Assembly: GCA_019973155.2 (NCBI GenBank)
Contig: BPQB01000178.1
Location: 1-19,820, forward strand
Reading direction: 5' to 3'
DNA: 19,820 bases
Origin: Phanerochaete sordida
Taxonomy: Eukaryota > Basidiomycota > Agaricomycetes > Polyporales > Phanerochaetaceae
Shown: positions 8,601 through 18,957 of the stretch, in pieces
Layout of the letters: every line of letters begins with the position of its first letter
How positions within the stretch are numbered: position 1 is the first letter of the stretch
The notes under the pieces: model-generated
The model's database searches: none
Told to the model about the DNA's origin: nothing
The model's input: only the letters and a program-made list of their open reading frames with translations
Translations under genes and position numbers: made by a program

Positions 8601-10152
8601 CGACCTGGCGCCACACGCGTGCTTCTGGCCGGGCGAGCCGGCGGCCGCCCCGGACGGTTGCTCGTATTACCCGCCGCGCGAGCCCCTCACGCCTTCCCTG
8701 CAGCCCTGGACTGATCATCGCTCGCCGCGCACAGCTCGCAGGCCGTCTGTCCTACGCCCACTGCCCCCGTTTGGAGGTCGCCCACCGGCCCAGGCTGCAG
8801 CGGATGTGCGACGATGCACCGGGCAGTGCGCGGTGGGGTGCGCTATCAGGCATCGCAGATCGCGTCCCACGCCCCCGCGCGTGCTCGCTCGCCTCGTTGG
8901 CGGACAGCCTCGCGCAGCGATGGGAGCACTCGCCCCAGATGGGCGCGTCCACCTGCGCGGGACGTCAGGTGCGCCCCATCAGTTCGCCGCTTACGAGAGC
9001 CATGGCTTAATTGCGGCCGCAGGACCAACGCCGCCGCATCTCGCCGGCCGGTATATTGCAGGTACACCTGCCTTACGAGAGCCCTTCTGTATTGCGGTCT
9101 CTCAAGTCCTGTGCGGAGACGAAACTCTCCGCAGGCCCCGCCGCGCCGCAGAAAATACCCAGGGCGATTTCTGCCGGAGAATGATGGACGGGCGACGCCA
9201 GCCCCGCGCAACCTTCGCGCCGCCATCTTCTGCGCTGCGTGGCAGGCCCAGCGCAGGGCACGCTGCTGCCTATTCGCGTGCCGCCGCGCCGCGGCTGACG
9301 CAGCGCTGCACAGCTCGGGCGACGGGTACGCAGGCATTGACGCGGCGACCGTCACCGCGTTCTGACGGAACCCGGTCGCGCTCTGACGAGGCGGGTGATA
9401 GCAAAATTGGGCTTTGGGGCTCCGATGTGCATCGCGGAAATTCGAAGGCGTCGGGGCTCGCTGCCGGCAGTGCGTCGCGCATTTGGGGCCTCTGCTGCCG
9501 GCCGCGCGCAGGCCTCCGCAAAGGGAGGATCGCTGTTCAGACCGCCGAACCGTGTTCTCGGCATTGTCATGTACATATCCGCGCATCAATCAGTTGTCCG
9601 TGCACGCACTGTATCCGTGATCTGTATGTAATCAGTGCGCGTGGCGGCGCGGGGCGCCGCCGTCGGTCCCAGGACGGTGTGCCGTCGCGCTGCACGACGC
9701 GGCGCCGCGCCAGAGCGCAGCGGCGACGCTCGTCGACGGTGGGAGCGTGCGGGAACGGCAGCGCGGCTCGACGCGATCAGGACATCACACATCGCACGCA
9801 GATATCACCAGCGAGGAACCCGCTGTTGCTATCAGCCGCAGCCTTGATCCCTGCGATCGTTGACGGCGATTTGGACGCGGCGTCGTGGCTTGTGGACCGT
9901 TGTGTGCGCGCTCGCGTATCATTTCGCGTCGTGCGGCCGTCGGCTGGCGAATGAATGGCCCAGCTGCCGTCGCAGCGGCGGCGCCCACGGTGCAGAACAT
10001 GTGCGAGCGCAGCGCGGACGAGCTACGGTACATGGGATGTCTATCTACGCCCTGCTCCCTGCCTGTCCATCTCGCCAACAGCACCATTTCAAATGCTTTG
10101 CATTCCACATACTCCGGAAAAGGTGTCCTAGGTGAGAGCTCAGGTCGAGTCA
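5641..10152. other. 4.5-kb GC-rich region without a supportable gene
   Basis: Open frames up to about 518 codons occur in several overlapping frames, but their translations are Arg/Ala/Pro-rich without family motifs or a consistent intron pattern. The DNA differs from the neighbouring real genes, which show clear splice signals and conserved blocks. The part next to 5640 should include the promoter and 5' leader of the GATA gene; the part near 10152 should include the F-box 3' region. Visible small structures are an 8-bp-stem hairpin at 9112-9133, repeated CTGACG motifs at 7670-7685 and 9361-9390, and a pair of related TTACGAGAGCC segments at 8991 and 9073. Decayed transposon DNA or a long non-coding transcript are possible and untested. 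Confidence 0.5.
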
Positions 10153-11508
10153 TCACTCGCCCACGACAAACTCGATGTTGGCCTTCCTAGCGACTCTCGG
10201 AAAGGCACCTCTCACGCGCTCCTTGCCCTCCTCGGTGTATACCTCGTACTGCTTCTGCTCAAACGCCACGGTGTCGAGATGGTCGAAGCGCTCGAGGACC
10301 TCGTCCATCGGGTTCCACGGGTGGAACACCTCGTTCTCGAGCGTGTGGAGGCCGACGAGCAGGCGCACGGTCCGCACGGGTGCGCCGCGGGGGACGGCCG
10401 CGACGAGCATGCTCACCGTCGCCCACGACAGCGCGCGGCGGTGGAACACACTCGCGTCGATGAGGAGCGCGAGTGTGATGAGGGCGGTGCAGGACGCCAG
10501 GCCCGCCTGCGCAACGAAGGCCTCGGTGTCTGTACACGCGCGTCAGCACCCGTGATGTGTGATGCACGCGTCGCAGCACGCACCGTCAGGCTCGCAGAGC
10601 CCTGAGAGCTGCAGCGAGAGATGCTCCAGGCGCGGCCCCACGGCGCGCAGCAGCGCCCCGAGCGCGGCGTGGTCCCACATCTGGCGGCTCTGGATCTCGA
10701 CAGCGCGCAGCCCGCCGAACCCCGCGGTGCGGACGGCGGCGCCGAGGAGGAGGTTCGTGCGGGACGCGTTGTCGTCTATCACCAGCGTCTGCACAGCCGG
10801 CAGCGACGCGAAGACGTTTCGGGGCGTGTCGGCGAGCTCCTGGGGGACGTCGGTAGGGGGGTGGTTGGCCCAGAATCGCCCGTGGCGCAGGTGGAGCTTC
10901 CCGACGGACGTAAAGACGGCCAGGACAAGGGCGAAGTCGATGACGCGGTCGGTCGGCGTGCCGTAATAGTACATCGACAGGCTTTTCAGCCTAATCGGCG
11001 CCTGCGACGGGGGAGAGAGGAACGGCATGCTTTCGAAGACACTGGCATCGTCGTCGAATAGTCCTGTCATGTACAACATGAGGCATTCGAGCCGAGGTAG
11101 GTGGACAAGCATGCGCTGGAGGTAGGCGGGCGAAACCGCACATCGGCTGCCCATGTCCTGCTGTGGCGAGTTTCCATTGAAAGTGAGGTCGCGGATGTAC
11201 TGTGGGCCCTCCGCGCACGTTGTGACGAAGGCGAGAAAGTCGGAGAACCGACCCTCCCAAAGCTGTACCCTGGCAAAGAGGTGGAATCGGCTCGGGGGAA
11301 CCCAGGCACGCGCGACAAGTGTGCAGTGCTTCAGAATGGCCTTTGAGGTGTGCAGAAAGTCGATAATGTGGTCTATAAGCTCTTGAGGCAGGGTCGCGAC
11401 GCCACGGACGGCCTCACGCGAGTCCATCCCCGACGTCAGAGGCGGCGCTGTCGGGGCGCCGATTCCCCCGACGCCTTCCTGCGGTAGAGAAGCTCCAATG
11501 CCATTCAT
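10153..11508 (-). CDS. F-box domain protein (agaricomycete type)
   Basis: Two minus-strand exons are read at 11508-10584 and 10529-10153, joined by a 54-nt intron with a GTGCGT donor, a GCTGAC branch-like site and a TACAG acceptor. Without this splice the frame stops at 10543. The spliced product is 433 residues. An F-box-like segment starts near residue 40 (LPQELIDHIIDFLH, then LKHCTLVARAWVPPSRFHLFARVQL), followed by a leucine-rich region typical of the large agaricomycete F-box family. F-box proteins usually tether substrates to SCF ubiquitin ligases through Skp1; the substrate here is unknown. The chosen ATG at 11508 is the first in the frame; the ATG at residue 28, nearer the F-box, is an alternative. 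It lies in tandem behind DBR1, 436 bp downstream of the DBR1 stop codon. Confidence 0.85.
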
Positions 11509-11944
11509 AGCGGCGAGTGTCAATCTGTGGTACGCATTAGACCCCGGGAGTAGCTGGGCTTGGACAGCCGTACCTTTCCTGTCGTGGTCGACGTTGCGTC
11601 CAGAGCTGCGAGGCTGTGGCTGTGCTGCTTTATCAGGCGCCGAGACGGTCCCGCGCTGCCGACACCCTCCACGACGCTGCCGTTGTCGGCCAGACTTGCC
11701 CTCCAGAAGTCGTAAAACGCAAAGATGGAACTGCTTCGCCGTCGTAGTGATGCATGGATAGCCGAATTGATGTACACAGCAACGGCCTCGTTATTTTATT
11801 TATGATGCACTACTCGACCAGCATGGCCATGCACCACCGAGAGCACCATGTTGATACACAAAACATCACGACGCGAGACGATCATGGTGGGATACCCGTC
11901 GAACAAGCTTTGTATGCGATGCATAGCACGGCCTCCGGCCTCGC
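11509..11944. other. Intergenic: DBR1 3' region and F-box promoter
   Basis: This gap separates the stop codon of DBR1 from the start of the F-box gene, both on the minus strand. The half nearer 11944 is AT-richer and fits a DBR1 3' untranslated region; the half nearer 11509 would carry the F-box promoter. Short frames here have no recognisable product. Confidence 0.6.
11795..11800 (-). terminator. Candidate poly(A) signal of DBR1
   Basis: AATAAA is present on the minus strand inside an AT-rich run, about 145 nt after the DBR1 stop codon. Position and strand fit cleavage and polyadenylation of DBR1 mRNA. Fungal signals are loose, so this is a suggestion only. Confidence 0.4.
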
Positions 11945-13667
11945 TCACCGCCTCGTCCCAGCAAGGTCCACCTTGTTCTCGATCTCGAGCATGCGGCAAA
12001 ACGCCGCCGTCTGTGGGTTTGCATAGTACGGCGGCTGCTGGCGGCCCGTGGAGTCGGGGGTTCCAGGCGGAGGAGCGGTGACGGCGAACTGCTGCACCTC
12101 GTCGACCCGCTTCGTGGGCAGCGCGTCAGCGACGGTCGCGGCGCCCGCCACTTCTTGCGTGCCAGCTGCGCTCTCAGACGAGGCACCGACGGTAGCGGAG
12201 ATGCCGGTGTTGCCGTGGACGCCGAAGACGTGCTCGCGGATCCATGCGTTGGCTTCGCTCACGGCCGCACGCGCGTCGTCTTCGCTCGGGTACTGCGCCT
12301 GACGGAGCCCCAGCGGCATGTGCGGGTTGAACGCGCGGGTGATCGCGAGCCATTCGGGATCGAAAGACAGCACCGGCGGAGATGCGCTGTTCGGCGAGGA
12401 AACGTCGACGACCTGCGTACGCGGCTCAGCCGACGAAGATGCAACGATAGCGCAGGGCATACCTCGAGAAACTGCCGCCGTGGCAGGCACTTGTCGAGGG
12501 CAAGGAACCGCGTCTCGCGTCCCGGCGCTGCTGCCATCGGTGGAGCTGGCTGAGGTGGTGGCGGTGGAGGCGCTACGACATCAGCTTCCTCGTCGTCCAG
12601 CGTGATCTCGTCCGGGTTTATCGGTGCAGCAGACGGTGCAGCTGTTGGTTGCGAGGGTGCAGAGTCTGGGACTGGCGCAGGACCGGGTGCGGAGGAAGGC
12701 GCAGGCGCGTCGAAGTCGTCGTCGATGATGATTTCATCCGGATTCTCAGCCTTGGCCTGCTCCTGCGACTGTTCTGCGGGGGCTTCTAGCGGATCGTGGC
12801 GCACTGTCGCCTCGAAACGCGCGTGCAGGTGCGCAGAGAACCACCATTGGGGACGCAACTGCCGCAGGAGGCCCATCATCGGGGGGCTGCCGAGCTGGCC
12901 CTTGTCGATGTCGGCACGAAAGAAGGGCTTGCGTTTCAGCAGCTGCGGCAGATTTCCATAGTGTTCGATGGAGGCCGGCCAGTCGTGTGAGAGGAAGATG
13001 TCGGGGGAGGACAGCTGGAAGATTTCAGTATTGAATTGAAGCTTGAGTCTAGGGACGTCCTCACCAGCGACAGTCGCCGGACATTATACTCTCGGACGTG
13101 ATATATGCTACGCATGGCGCCCGCGCTGTACGGCAGGCGTTCATGGTGTCCTAATCGCACACCGGAGTCAATATGACTGCATTCAGTAGAGAGTATTGCA
13201 ACGCACCTTGGGTGAAGTCGTGCGGCTTGAAGATGCCAGAAGCCCCCGCTATCCGGACACCGTTCACCTGGACGCATCCCGCATGGCCGAGAAAGTACAT
13301 GTTCGGGGCAACCCAGCCGCCATGGTACAGCTCCCAAAGGTAGTTGCTTGCTTCGTGGTTGCCACCAATGAGGATGGTCAGGATGGGCGCGACTCGCTCG
13401 CCTGTGTAGTATCTGCACGAGAATAAGCACACACGCGCTCGAGCAATGGGCGTATAGATGGCGCACCTACTTGTAGAACTCGCCGAGCTTCCGGTACTTG
13501 TCAGGGACGGCCATGCATTGGAGGTCGCGCTCGTTGCGAATGGACTGAAAGTCGCCGCAGATGAGGAGGAGGTCGACCTTGTAGCCGTTTTGCTGCTCGA
13601 GGTGCGCGATCTGGCCGTAGATGGCCTCGAGCTCGCCGTGACAGCAGCCTTCCACGGCAATCTTCAT
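11945..13667 (-). CDS. DBR1: RNA lariat debranching enzyme Dbr1
   Basis: Five minus-strand exons are read at 13667-13471, 13412-13207, 13150-13065, 13014-12463 and 12412-11945, with introns of 58, 56, 50 and 50 nt, giving 502 residues. Dbr1 is a nuclear metallophosphoesterase that cuts the 2'-5' bond of excised intron lariats, allowing intron turnover and release of intronic snoRNAs. The family motifs are all present: GCCH at 7-10, GDFQ at 38-41, GGNHE at 82-86, SHDWP at 172-176 and AHLH at 224-227. [11 protein letters not shown] and [15 protein letters not shown] are also typical. The ATG gives [13 protein letters not shown], the normal family N-terminus. Between the catalytic domain and the C-terminal block lies a Pro/Ala-rich acidic linker holding two similar NPDEI-x-x-DD motifs. 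The length falls between yeast (about 405) and human (about 544) proteins. It is divergent from RPF2 across a short shared promoter gap. Confidence 0.97.
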
Positions 13668-13900
13668 CCTGAGAGACCTGTGTGGGCAGCGAGGAGCGGA
13701 GCGTTCGAAAGCACGTCGAAGAGTCGGTGTGAGTGCAGAGAGCTCGGGATTCGGCGACAGACCTTGTTTTGGACAGCGGCGGGACGCCCGAGGAGGAGCG
13801 CATCAATGATGCGCTTTCCGGACCAGGATTTTCTGTAGACGCTCAATTAGTCCCGCACGCCGTCTGCCTTTCTCCCTCACCCCCTCGCCGACCCCCAAAA
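13668..13900. promoter_or_regulatory. Shared DBR1/RPF2 divergent promoter region
   Basis: Only 233 bp separate the start codon of DBR1 (minus) from that of RPF2 (plus), so both core promoters must lie here or overlap the coding ends. No clear TATA box is visible. The RPF2 side is pyrimidine-rich just before the ATG, as is common at fungal housekeeping starts. Co-regulation of the two RNA-related genes is inferred, not shown. Confidence 0.6.
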
Positions 13901-15090
13901 ATGCTGCGGACAATGTGCGTCGTCTTCTCTGCCTAGTATGTTATATCTTACGAATCGTAATTAGAAAACCCAAAAATGCGCGGTCAAAGCGTGCGCTGAA
14001 GGCCCGCGAGTCAAAAGAGGTCGAGGACCCTCGCACAGCGATATTCGTTCGAGGCACGAACGCAGGAGAGAAGGTGCAGAATGTCATGCAGGAGCTTGTA
14101 CGTCGCTATGCATCTTAGCAAGCTCTCTTCGCTCACGGTCTTCCAGATGGCCCTCAAACGGCCGTATGCCATCTCCTTCTCGAAGAAGAACACCGTCCGT
14201 CCTTTTGAAGACCCCGCCTCGCTGGAGTTCTGGGCTCAGAAGAATGACGCAAGCCTATTCGTCGTCGGACAGAGCAACAAGAAGCGACCCGACGGCATGA
14301 CATTCGTGCGCATGTTCGACAACCGGGTGCTGGATATGCTCGAGGTTGGAGTGGAGAACTTTGTGTCGATGCGGGAGTTCAAGGTGCGTCGCTTCCCTCT
14401 CTTCCTTGCACTTGTGCTGACCCTTCGCAGACACCAAAAGCCACGCCAGGGCACAAACCACTCATGCACTTCGCCTCCGAGCTCTTCACCACCCACCCCC
14501 GGCTGCAGCAGCTCAAGTCGCTCCTGCTCACCTTCTTCAACGGCGAAGAGATCGACGGCATCCACCTCGCTGGCCTCGAGCACGTCATTTCCGTCACCCT
14601 TGGCCCCACACCTCCCTCGCTATCCTCTACTGGCACTGCTACAACGACGCTCGGCGGGCCGACCGGCGACCTCCAGCCTCAGGGCGAAGCGCTGCCGAAG
14701 GTGCACATCCGCGCATACACCATCCGCCTGCTCGCGTCGGGCACGAAGGTCCCGCGTGTCGAGCTCACGCCGATGGGACCATCACTCGACCTTACCCTCC
14801 GGCGTCACCAGGACGCGGACGCCGAGGTGCTCAAGCAGGCCCTCAGGCGGCCGAAGCTCAAGAAGCAGGACGTCGCGAAGGGCCTGGGCAAGAAGCGCAA
14901 GAACCTCGAGGTCGACGAGATGGGTGACCTCCGCGGACGCATCCATGTCGAGAAGCAGGACCTCAGCAAGCTCCAGACGCGGAAGATGAAGGGACTGAAG
15001 GCCGTGCGCGGCGAGGCTATGGACGTCGACGAGGAAAGCGCAGGCGACGAGCACACCAGCTCCGAGCGCAAGCGGAGACGGACGGATTGA
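13901..15090 (+). CDS. RPF2: Ribosome production factor 2 (Brix domain)
   Basis: Four exons are read at 13901-13914, 13965-14097, 14147-14383 and 14431-15090, with introns of 50, 49 and 47 nt, giving 347 residues, close to the 344 of yeast Rpf2. Rpf2 works in the nucleolus with Rrs1 to bring the 5S RNP (5S rRNA, L5, L11) into pre-60S ribosomes. The first exon is only 14 nt; joined to exon 2 it gives MLRTIKPKNARSKRALK, which matches the conserved Rpf2 N-terminus. Without that splice the frame would start with an unrelated hydrophobic stretch. The Brix domain follows, with PFEDPASLEFWAQKNDASLF, LASGTKVPRVELTPMGPSLD and the C-terminal signature MGDLRGRIHVEKQDLSKLQT. The tail is acidic and then basic (KRRRTD), fitting nucleolar import. 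Branch-like CTTAC, CTCAC and CTGAC sites precede the acceptors. Confidence 0.97.
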
Positions 15091-15666
15091 GTTATCCTCA
15101 GTCTGCGTGTACGTACCTCCTGTGGACTTGGTTGCTGCTGTTGCTATGCATTTGCTTTCGTGCGCTCGTGATTCGCGCCACTCGCGCGCTTTCGCTCGCT
15201 GACCTCCTCGCGACGTTTACCGCTCCCAACATCGTCGGCGAAGGCCAGCCGCTGTACCGCCGATCTTGGGCGTCTCCCTGCGATGTCAGGTAACGTCTCT
15301 GCGACTCGTTATATCCCGCGTTGACTTGTCCGATCTTCATCACGCCCCAAATGGCGCCCCTCCAGACGTCACGCACGCCATGCAGGTCGCCGGCTAACCC
15401 GGGGCAGCAATTCGAACGGCGAATTCGCTTCTTCCGTGTAACGTTGAACGCTTCCCGTGCTCTGAGGGGTCTAGCTCACTGCAACCGTTCAGCACTACCC
15501 CGCTCCTACCGAACCGCCTACCGCTGCTCTCGCGCGTGGCGGGCTTGGCTCGGCCACTTGCGCGTGCGCTTTGCGCTTCTACACCAACTGACTGGGCTGT
15601 CGCGAGCGCGCGTCATCTTGCTCTCTACCCTCACGATACCACGTTCACGCCGGCGACGACGTTGCC
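15091..15666. other. Intergenic: RPF2 3' region and ATG7 promoter
   Basis: No conserved gene is seen. The region must hold the end of the RPF2 transcript and the ATG7 promoter. A long plus-strand frame starting near 15321 runs through it into ATG7 exon 2, but its N-terminal part resembles no known protein. If ATG7 has an extra 5' exon, it would lie here. Confidence 0.5.
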
Positions 15667-18198
15667 ATGACCATCATCTAATTTCAGCCGTTCTCCTCGC
15701 TCGTAGAGCCTGCCTTCTGGCATACGCTCAACAACATTATGATCGACGTCCTCAAGCTCTCGGACGACTTCATCACCGTAACTTGATTGTACGCCCACGG
15801 ACGAAGTACCACCTACAGGGAGTCGGCGCAGGAATTTGCGATGCTATCTGTGCTCACGCTGGCAGGCGATGCGTTCAGCGGGGATCCTCAGTGCGTCGCA
15901 GTATCTATACATCGTCTCTGATTACTAACGATAACGGCAGGATACCCAAGTATGCCGTACCCGTGACTGGACTACTCAAGAACTACAATACCATCGAAGA
16001 GTTCAAGGCTGCAGACAAGACTGCGCTGTTTAACGAGCTCTCGGACGAGGTACGTCGCCGTACACTGACTATATGCGCATGCTCGGCCCTCTACGACGCG
16101 TCGCTGACCACACCTCCCGTGTAGATCTGGAGGAGCATCCAAGCCGGCTCAACCGCGAAACTCACCAAGTTCCTTCTCATCACCTTCGCCGACCTTAAGA
16201 AGTACCGGTACTACTACTGGTTCGCCTTCCCCGCGTTCGTCGCCAAACCCGCATGGGAAGCAGGCGGCGACTGGCAGAGCGCGTCCGAGGCGCTGTCCCC
16301 TGAGACCGTACGTTCTATCTCGCTCGAGATCACGCGCAGCTTCCATGCCCTCTGCAGATCTCCGCCGTCCACGACGCGCTTCAAGCCCAGGCGCGCCCCT
16401 TCTTCCTCGTCCGAACGTCGTCCGCCACGCCCGAGCTCGCGCCCATAGAGGAACTGCAAACGTTCTTCGAAGGCGTCCCGCCAAAACACGTACGCCCTTG
16501 TTTCCGTTACTATCACCTTACATGCTCACGCGTCCCACAGCGCCTCGTCGGCTTCGTCGACCCCTCCGGCGCACCCAGCAACCCCGGCTGGCCGCTCCGC
16601 GACCTCCTCGCGTACCTCTCGCACCGCCACCCCTCGCTCTTCTCCGACGCGGCGGGCCTCCGCGGGCGCGGCGCCGCGCGCAGCCGCGTCGGGATCGTCA
16701 AGGGCCTATCGTCTGCCCAGGATACCGGCGCGCGATCGAGCGCGGTCGGCTGGGAGAAGAACCCGCAAGGCAAGCTCGCGCCGCGCATGGCGGACCTCGC
16801 GCCGACGATGGACCCCAAGAGGTGCGCGTTGTGGCCCTTTGCGCTCTCGGTGGCTGACGGCTCGCGTTCATAGGCTCGCGGAGCAGGCCGTCGACCTGAA
16901 CCTGAAACTCATGCGCTGGCGCATCCTTCCGGAGCTCGACCTCGAGCGCGTTTCCAGCACGCGGTGCTTGCTGCTGGGAGCAGGGACGCTGGGTTGCTAC
17001 GTCGCGCGAGGGCTCATGGTACGTGCGCTCGCTTTCTTCCCTGCATCCCGACTCACTTCCCTGTAGACTTGGGGCGTCCGCACGATCACATTCGTCGACA
17101 GCGCCCGCGTCTCGTTCTCGAACCCCGTCCGCCAGCCGCTCTTCACGTTCGAGGACTGCTTGGACGGCGGCAAGCCCAAGGCCGAGTGTGCCGCGGAGAA
17201 CCTCAAGAAGATATTCCCCGGCGTCGTGCGTTACACCCGCCCTTCCGTTCCGCACTCCTGACCTACGGCGAACCGATAGAACGCGACAGGACATAGTCTC
17301 AGTATCCCGATGCCCGGACATCCGATCCCGACCGCCTCGATAGAGCAAACAAAGAAGGACGTCGCGCTGCTCGAACAGCTTGTCGACAGCCACGACGTCA
17401 TCTTCCTGCTCATGGACTCGCGCGAGAGTCGCTGGCTGCCAACGGTCATGGGCGCCGCGAAAGGCAAGGTACGCGCGAACATGCATTCATGCCGCCGCGA
17501 ACGCTGACGACATTCTACAGATCGTCATGAACGCCGCGCTCGGCTTCGACACGTTCCTCGTCATGCGCCACGGCGTGCGCAAGCAGCCCGCGAAGGGCGA
17601 TCGGCTCGGCTGCTACTACTGCAACGACATCGTCGCCCCCGCTGATGTACGTTTCCCCTCTCTCGCGCGCGCGATGACTCGCTGAATATGTCATCCCCAG
17701 AGCCTGACGGACCGGACTCTCGATCAGATGTGCACAGTGACACGCCCGGGCCTCGTGTCGATCGCGTCGTCATCCGCCGTTGAACTTCTCGCCGCGCTAC
17801 TGCAGCATCCCGACGGGTACGCCACCTCTAACTTGACCAGTGCGCGTGCTTATCTCCGCTGCAGGGTCAACGCACCGGCGCCGGCGCCTCCAAAGAACGG
17901 CCAGCTACCCGACCCGCACGCCTCCGGCAGCGTCCTCGGGCTCGTGCCGCATCAGCTGCGGGGCTACCTTGCCGAGTTCCGCACTGTGCCCCTCAAGGGC
18001 GCAGCCTTCTCGCGCTGCACGGGATGTGGCGATGCGGTCTTGGAGGCCTACGAAGGTGATGCATGGGCCCTGGTGCGCAGTGCATGTGATGAAACTGGCT
18101 TCCTGGAGAAGCTCAGTGGACTGGACGAGCTGTACCGGGAGAGTGAGGAGGCAATAGGTGATGTTGAGTGGGTGGATGAAGAGGATGATGACATGTAA
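15667..18198 (+). CDS. ATG7: Autophagy E1-like enzyme Atg7, 5' end apparently disrupted
   Basis: Eleven exons are read: 15667-15890, 15941-16049, 16125-16307, 16358-16489, 16541-16821, 16874-17018, 17067-17225, 17280-17468, 17521-17646, 17701-17816 and 17865-18198. The frame corresponds to about 665 codons, usual for fungal Atg7. Atg7 adenylates Atg8 and Atg12 and passes them as thioesters to Atg3 and Atg10 in the cytoplasm. The N-terminal domain shows [34 protein letters not shown] and [19 protein letters not shown]. The E1 domain shows the nucleotide loop GAGTLG near residue 345, CYYCND, the catalytic cysteine near 527 in [11 protein letters not shown], and a second zinc pair CTGC. The acidic C-terminus ends EEDDDM. 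Two stops are in frame in exon 1: TAA at 15679-15681 and TGA at 15784-15786. Either the gene is damaged here, or the true 5' exons differ: an acceptor at 15687 and a possible 54-nt in-frame intron at 15778-15831 would bypass them. All later junctions keep phase. The intron at 15891-15940 carries a perfect TACTAAC branch site. Confidence 0.93.
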
Positions 18199-18760
18199 GA
18201 TGGAACAAGTGGCGCACAAGAAACCACATGTACAAATAGATGTTCTCATGGACTTAACTACTTCAGCATATTTAAAGGTCAGCAGCACAAGAGTGGATGT
18301 CACTGGCATTCAATGCATAGAACACTGCTCATCACAGGCAAAATGTGTAGTGTTGGTGAATATTGGTTCTAGTTTGGTGCACATTGGCTGGGAAAGCTTG
18401 AAAGCACATACACAAAACTTGTTGAGTTTAGTGAGTAGTTGGTGGCGTTGTGTAGTTTTGTTTTCAGTTGAGAAACACAGTGCCAAGTTTGTTAAGTGTT
18501 TAGCAAACCCGAATACCCCCCCCCCCCAGTGCCGCTGTGGAAGATCCGGCTTACCGAAACCCCGACAGTGAACAGTTCAATAGAAGTGACATAGGTAAAG
18601 GCTGTGAAAGCCCAGATGTGGTGGTTAATAGTGCAAAACCGGTGTGCTGGTGGACGGAAACAGAAATTGTGGTAACATAGACAAGCATATTAACAAAAAG
18701 AGAGTGACAAAAAGAAAGAATGAGCACAAATAACACGCCAAAGTTCAGGTGGTAGTGAAG
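18199..18760. other. Subtelomeric transition DNA, no gene seen
   Basis: Base composition drops from GC-rich coding sequence to AT-richer DNA directly after the ATG7 stop codon. The first part should hold the ATG7 3' untranslated region. No conserved frame or RNA gene is recognisable; pyrimidines become scarce on the plus strand from about 18660. Confidence 0.55.
18516..18527 (+). repeat. Poly(C) run of 12
   Basis: A homopolymer of twelve C bases stands alone in otherwise mixed DNA. Its exact length is likely to vary between reads and strains. Confidence 0.9.
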
Positions 18761-18957
18761 AGAAGTTGCAATAGCGGAAGTGAATAGAGTCAACAGCAGG
18801 ACAGGGAAAAGAAAAGGGGGAAGAAAAAAAGTGCAGTAAGGCTCGGGTGCCAGTAATGAGAAGTTGCAATAGCAGAAGTGAGTGGAGTTTACAGCAGGAG
18901 AGTGAAAAGAAAAGAGGGGAATAGTAGAAAAAATGTGCTAAAACCCGAGCATGATGG
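18761..18957 (+). repeat. 98-bp imperfect tandem duplication
   Basis: AGAAGTTGCAATAGC occurs at 18761 and again at 18859, and similarity continues for roughly 60 nt in each copy (a GAAGTGA block, an ACAGCAGGA block, then GAAAAGAAAAG). The copy ends diverge: the first holds GCTCGGGT and the second its reverse complement ACCCGAGC. Confidence 0.75.

Noticed and set aside
8398..9954. 518-codon plus-strand frame
   Set aside because: No domain, repeat or splice pattern supports it. Several overlapping frames on both strands are equally open.
11520..11777. Short minus-strand frame between DBR1 and the F-box gene
   Set aside because: No recognisable motif. It lies in the DBR1 3' and F-box promoter interval and lacks splice or start support.
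15321..15940. Frame opening at 15321 as the true N-terminus of ATG7
   Set aside because: It skips the conserved FQPFSS and YAHGR blocks, which lie in another frame, and its own sequence resembles no Atg7.
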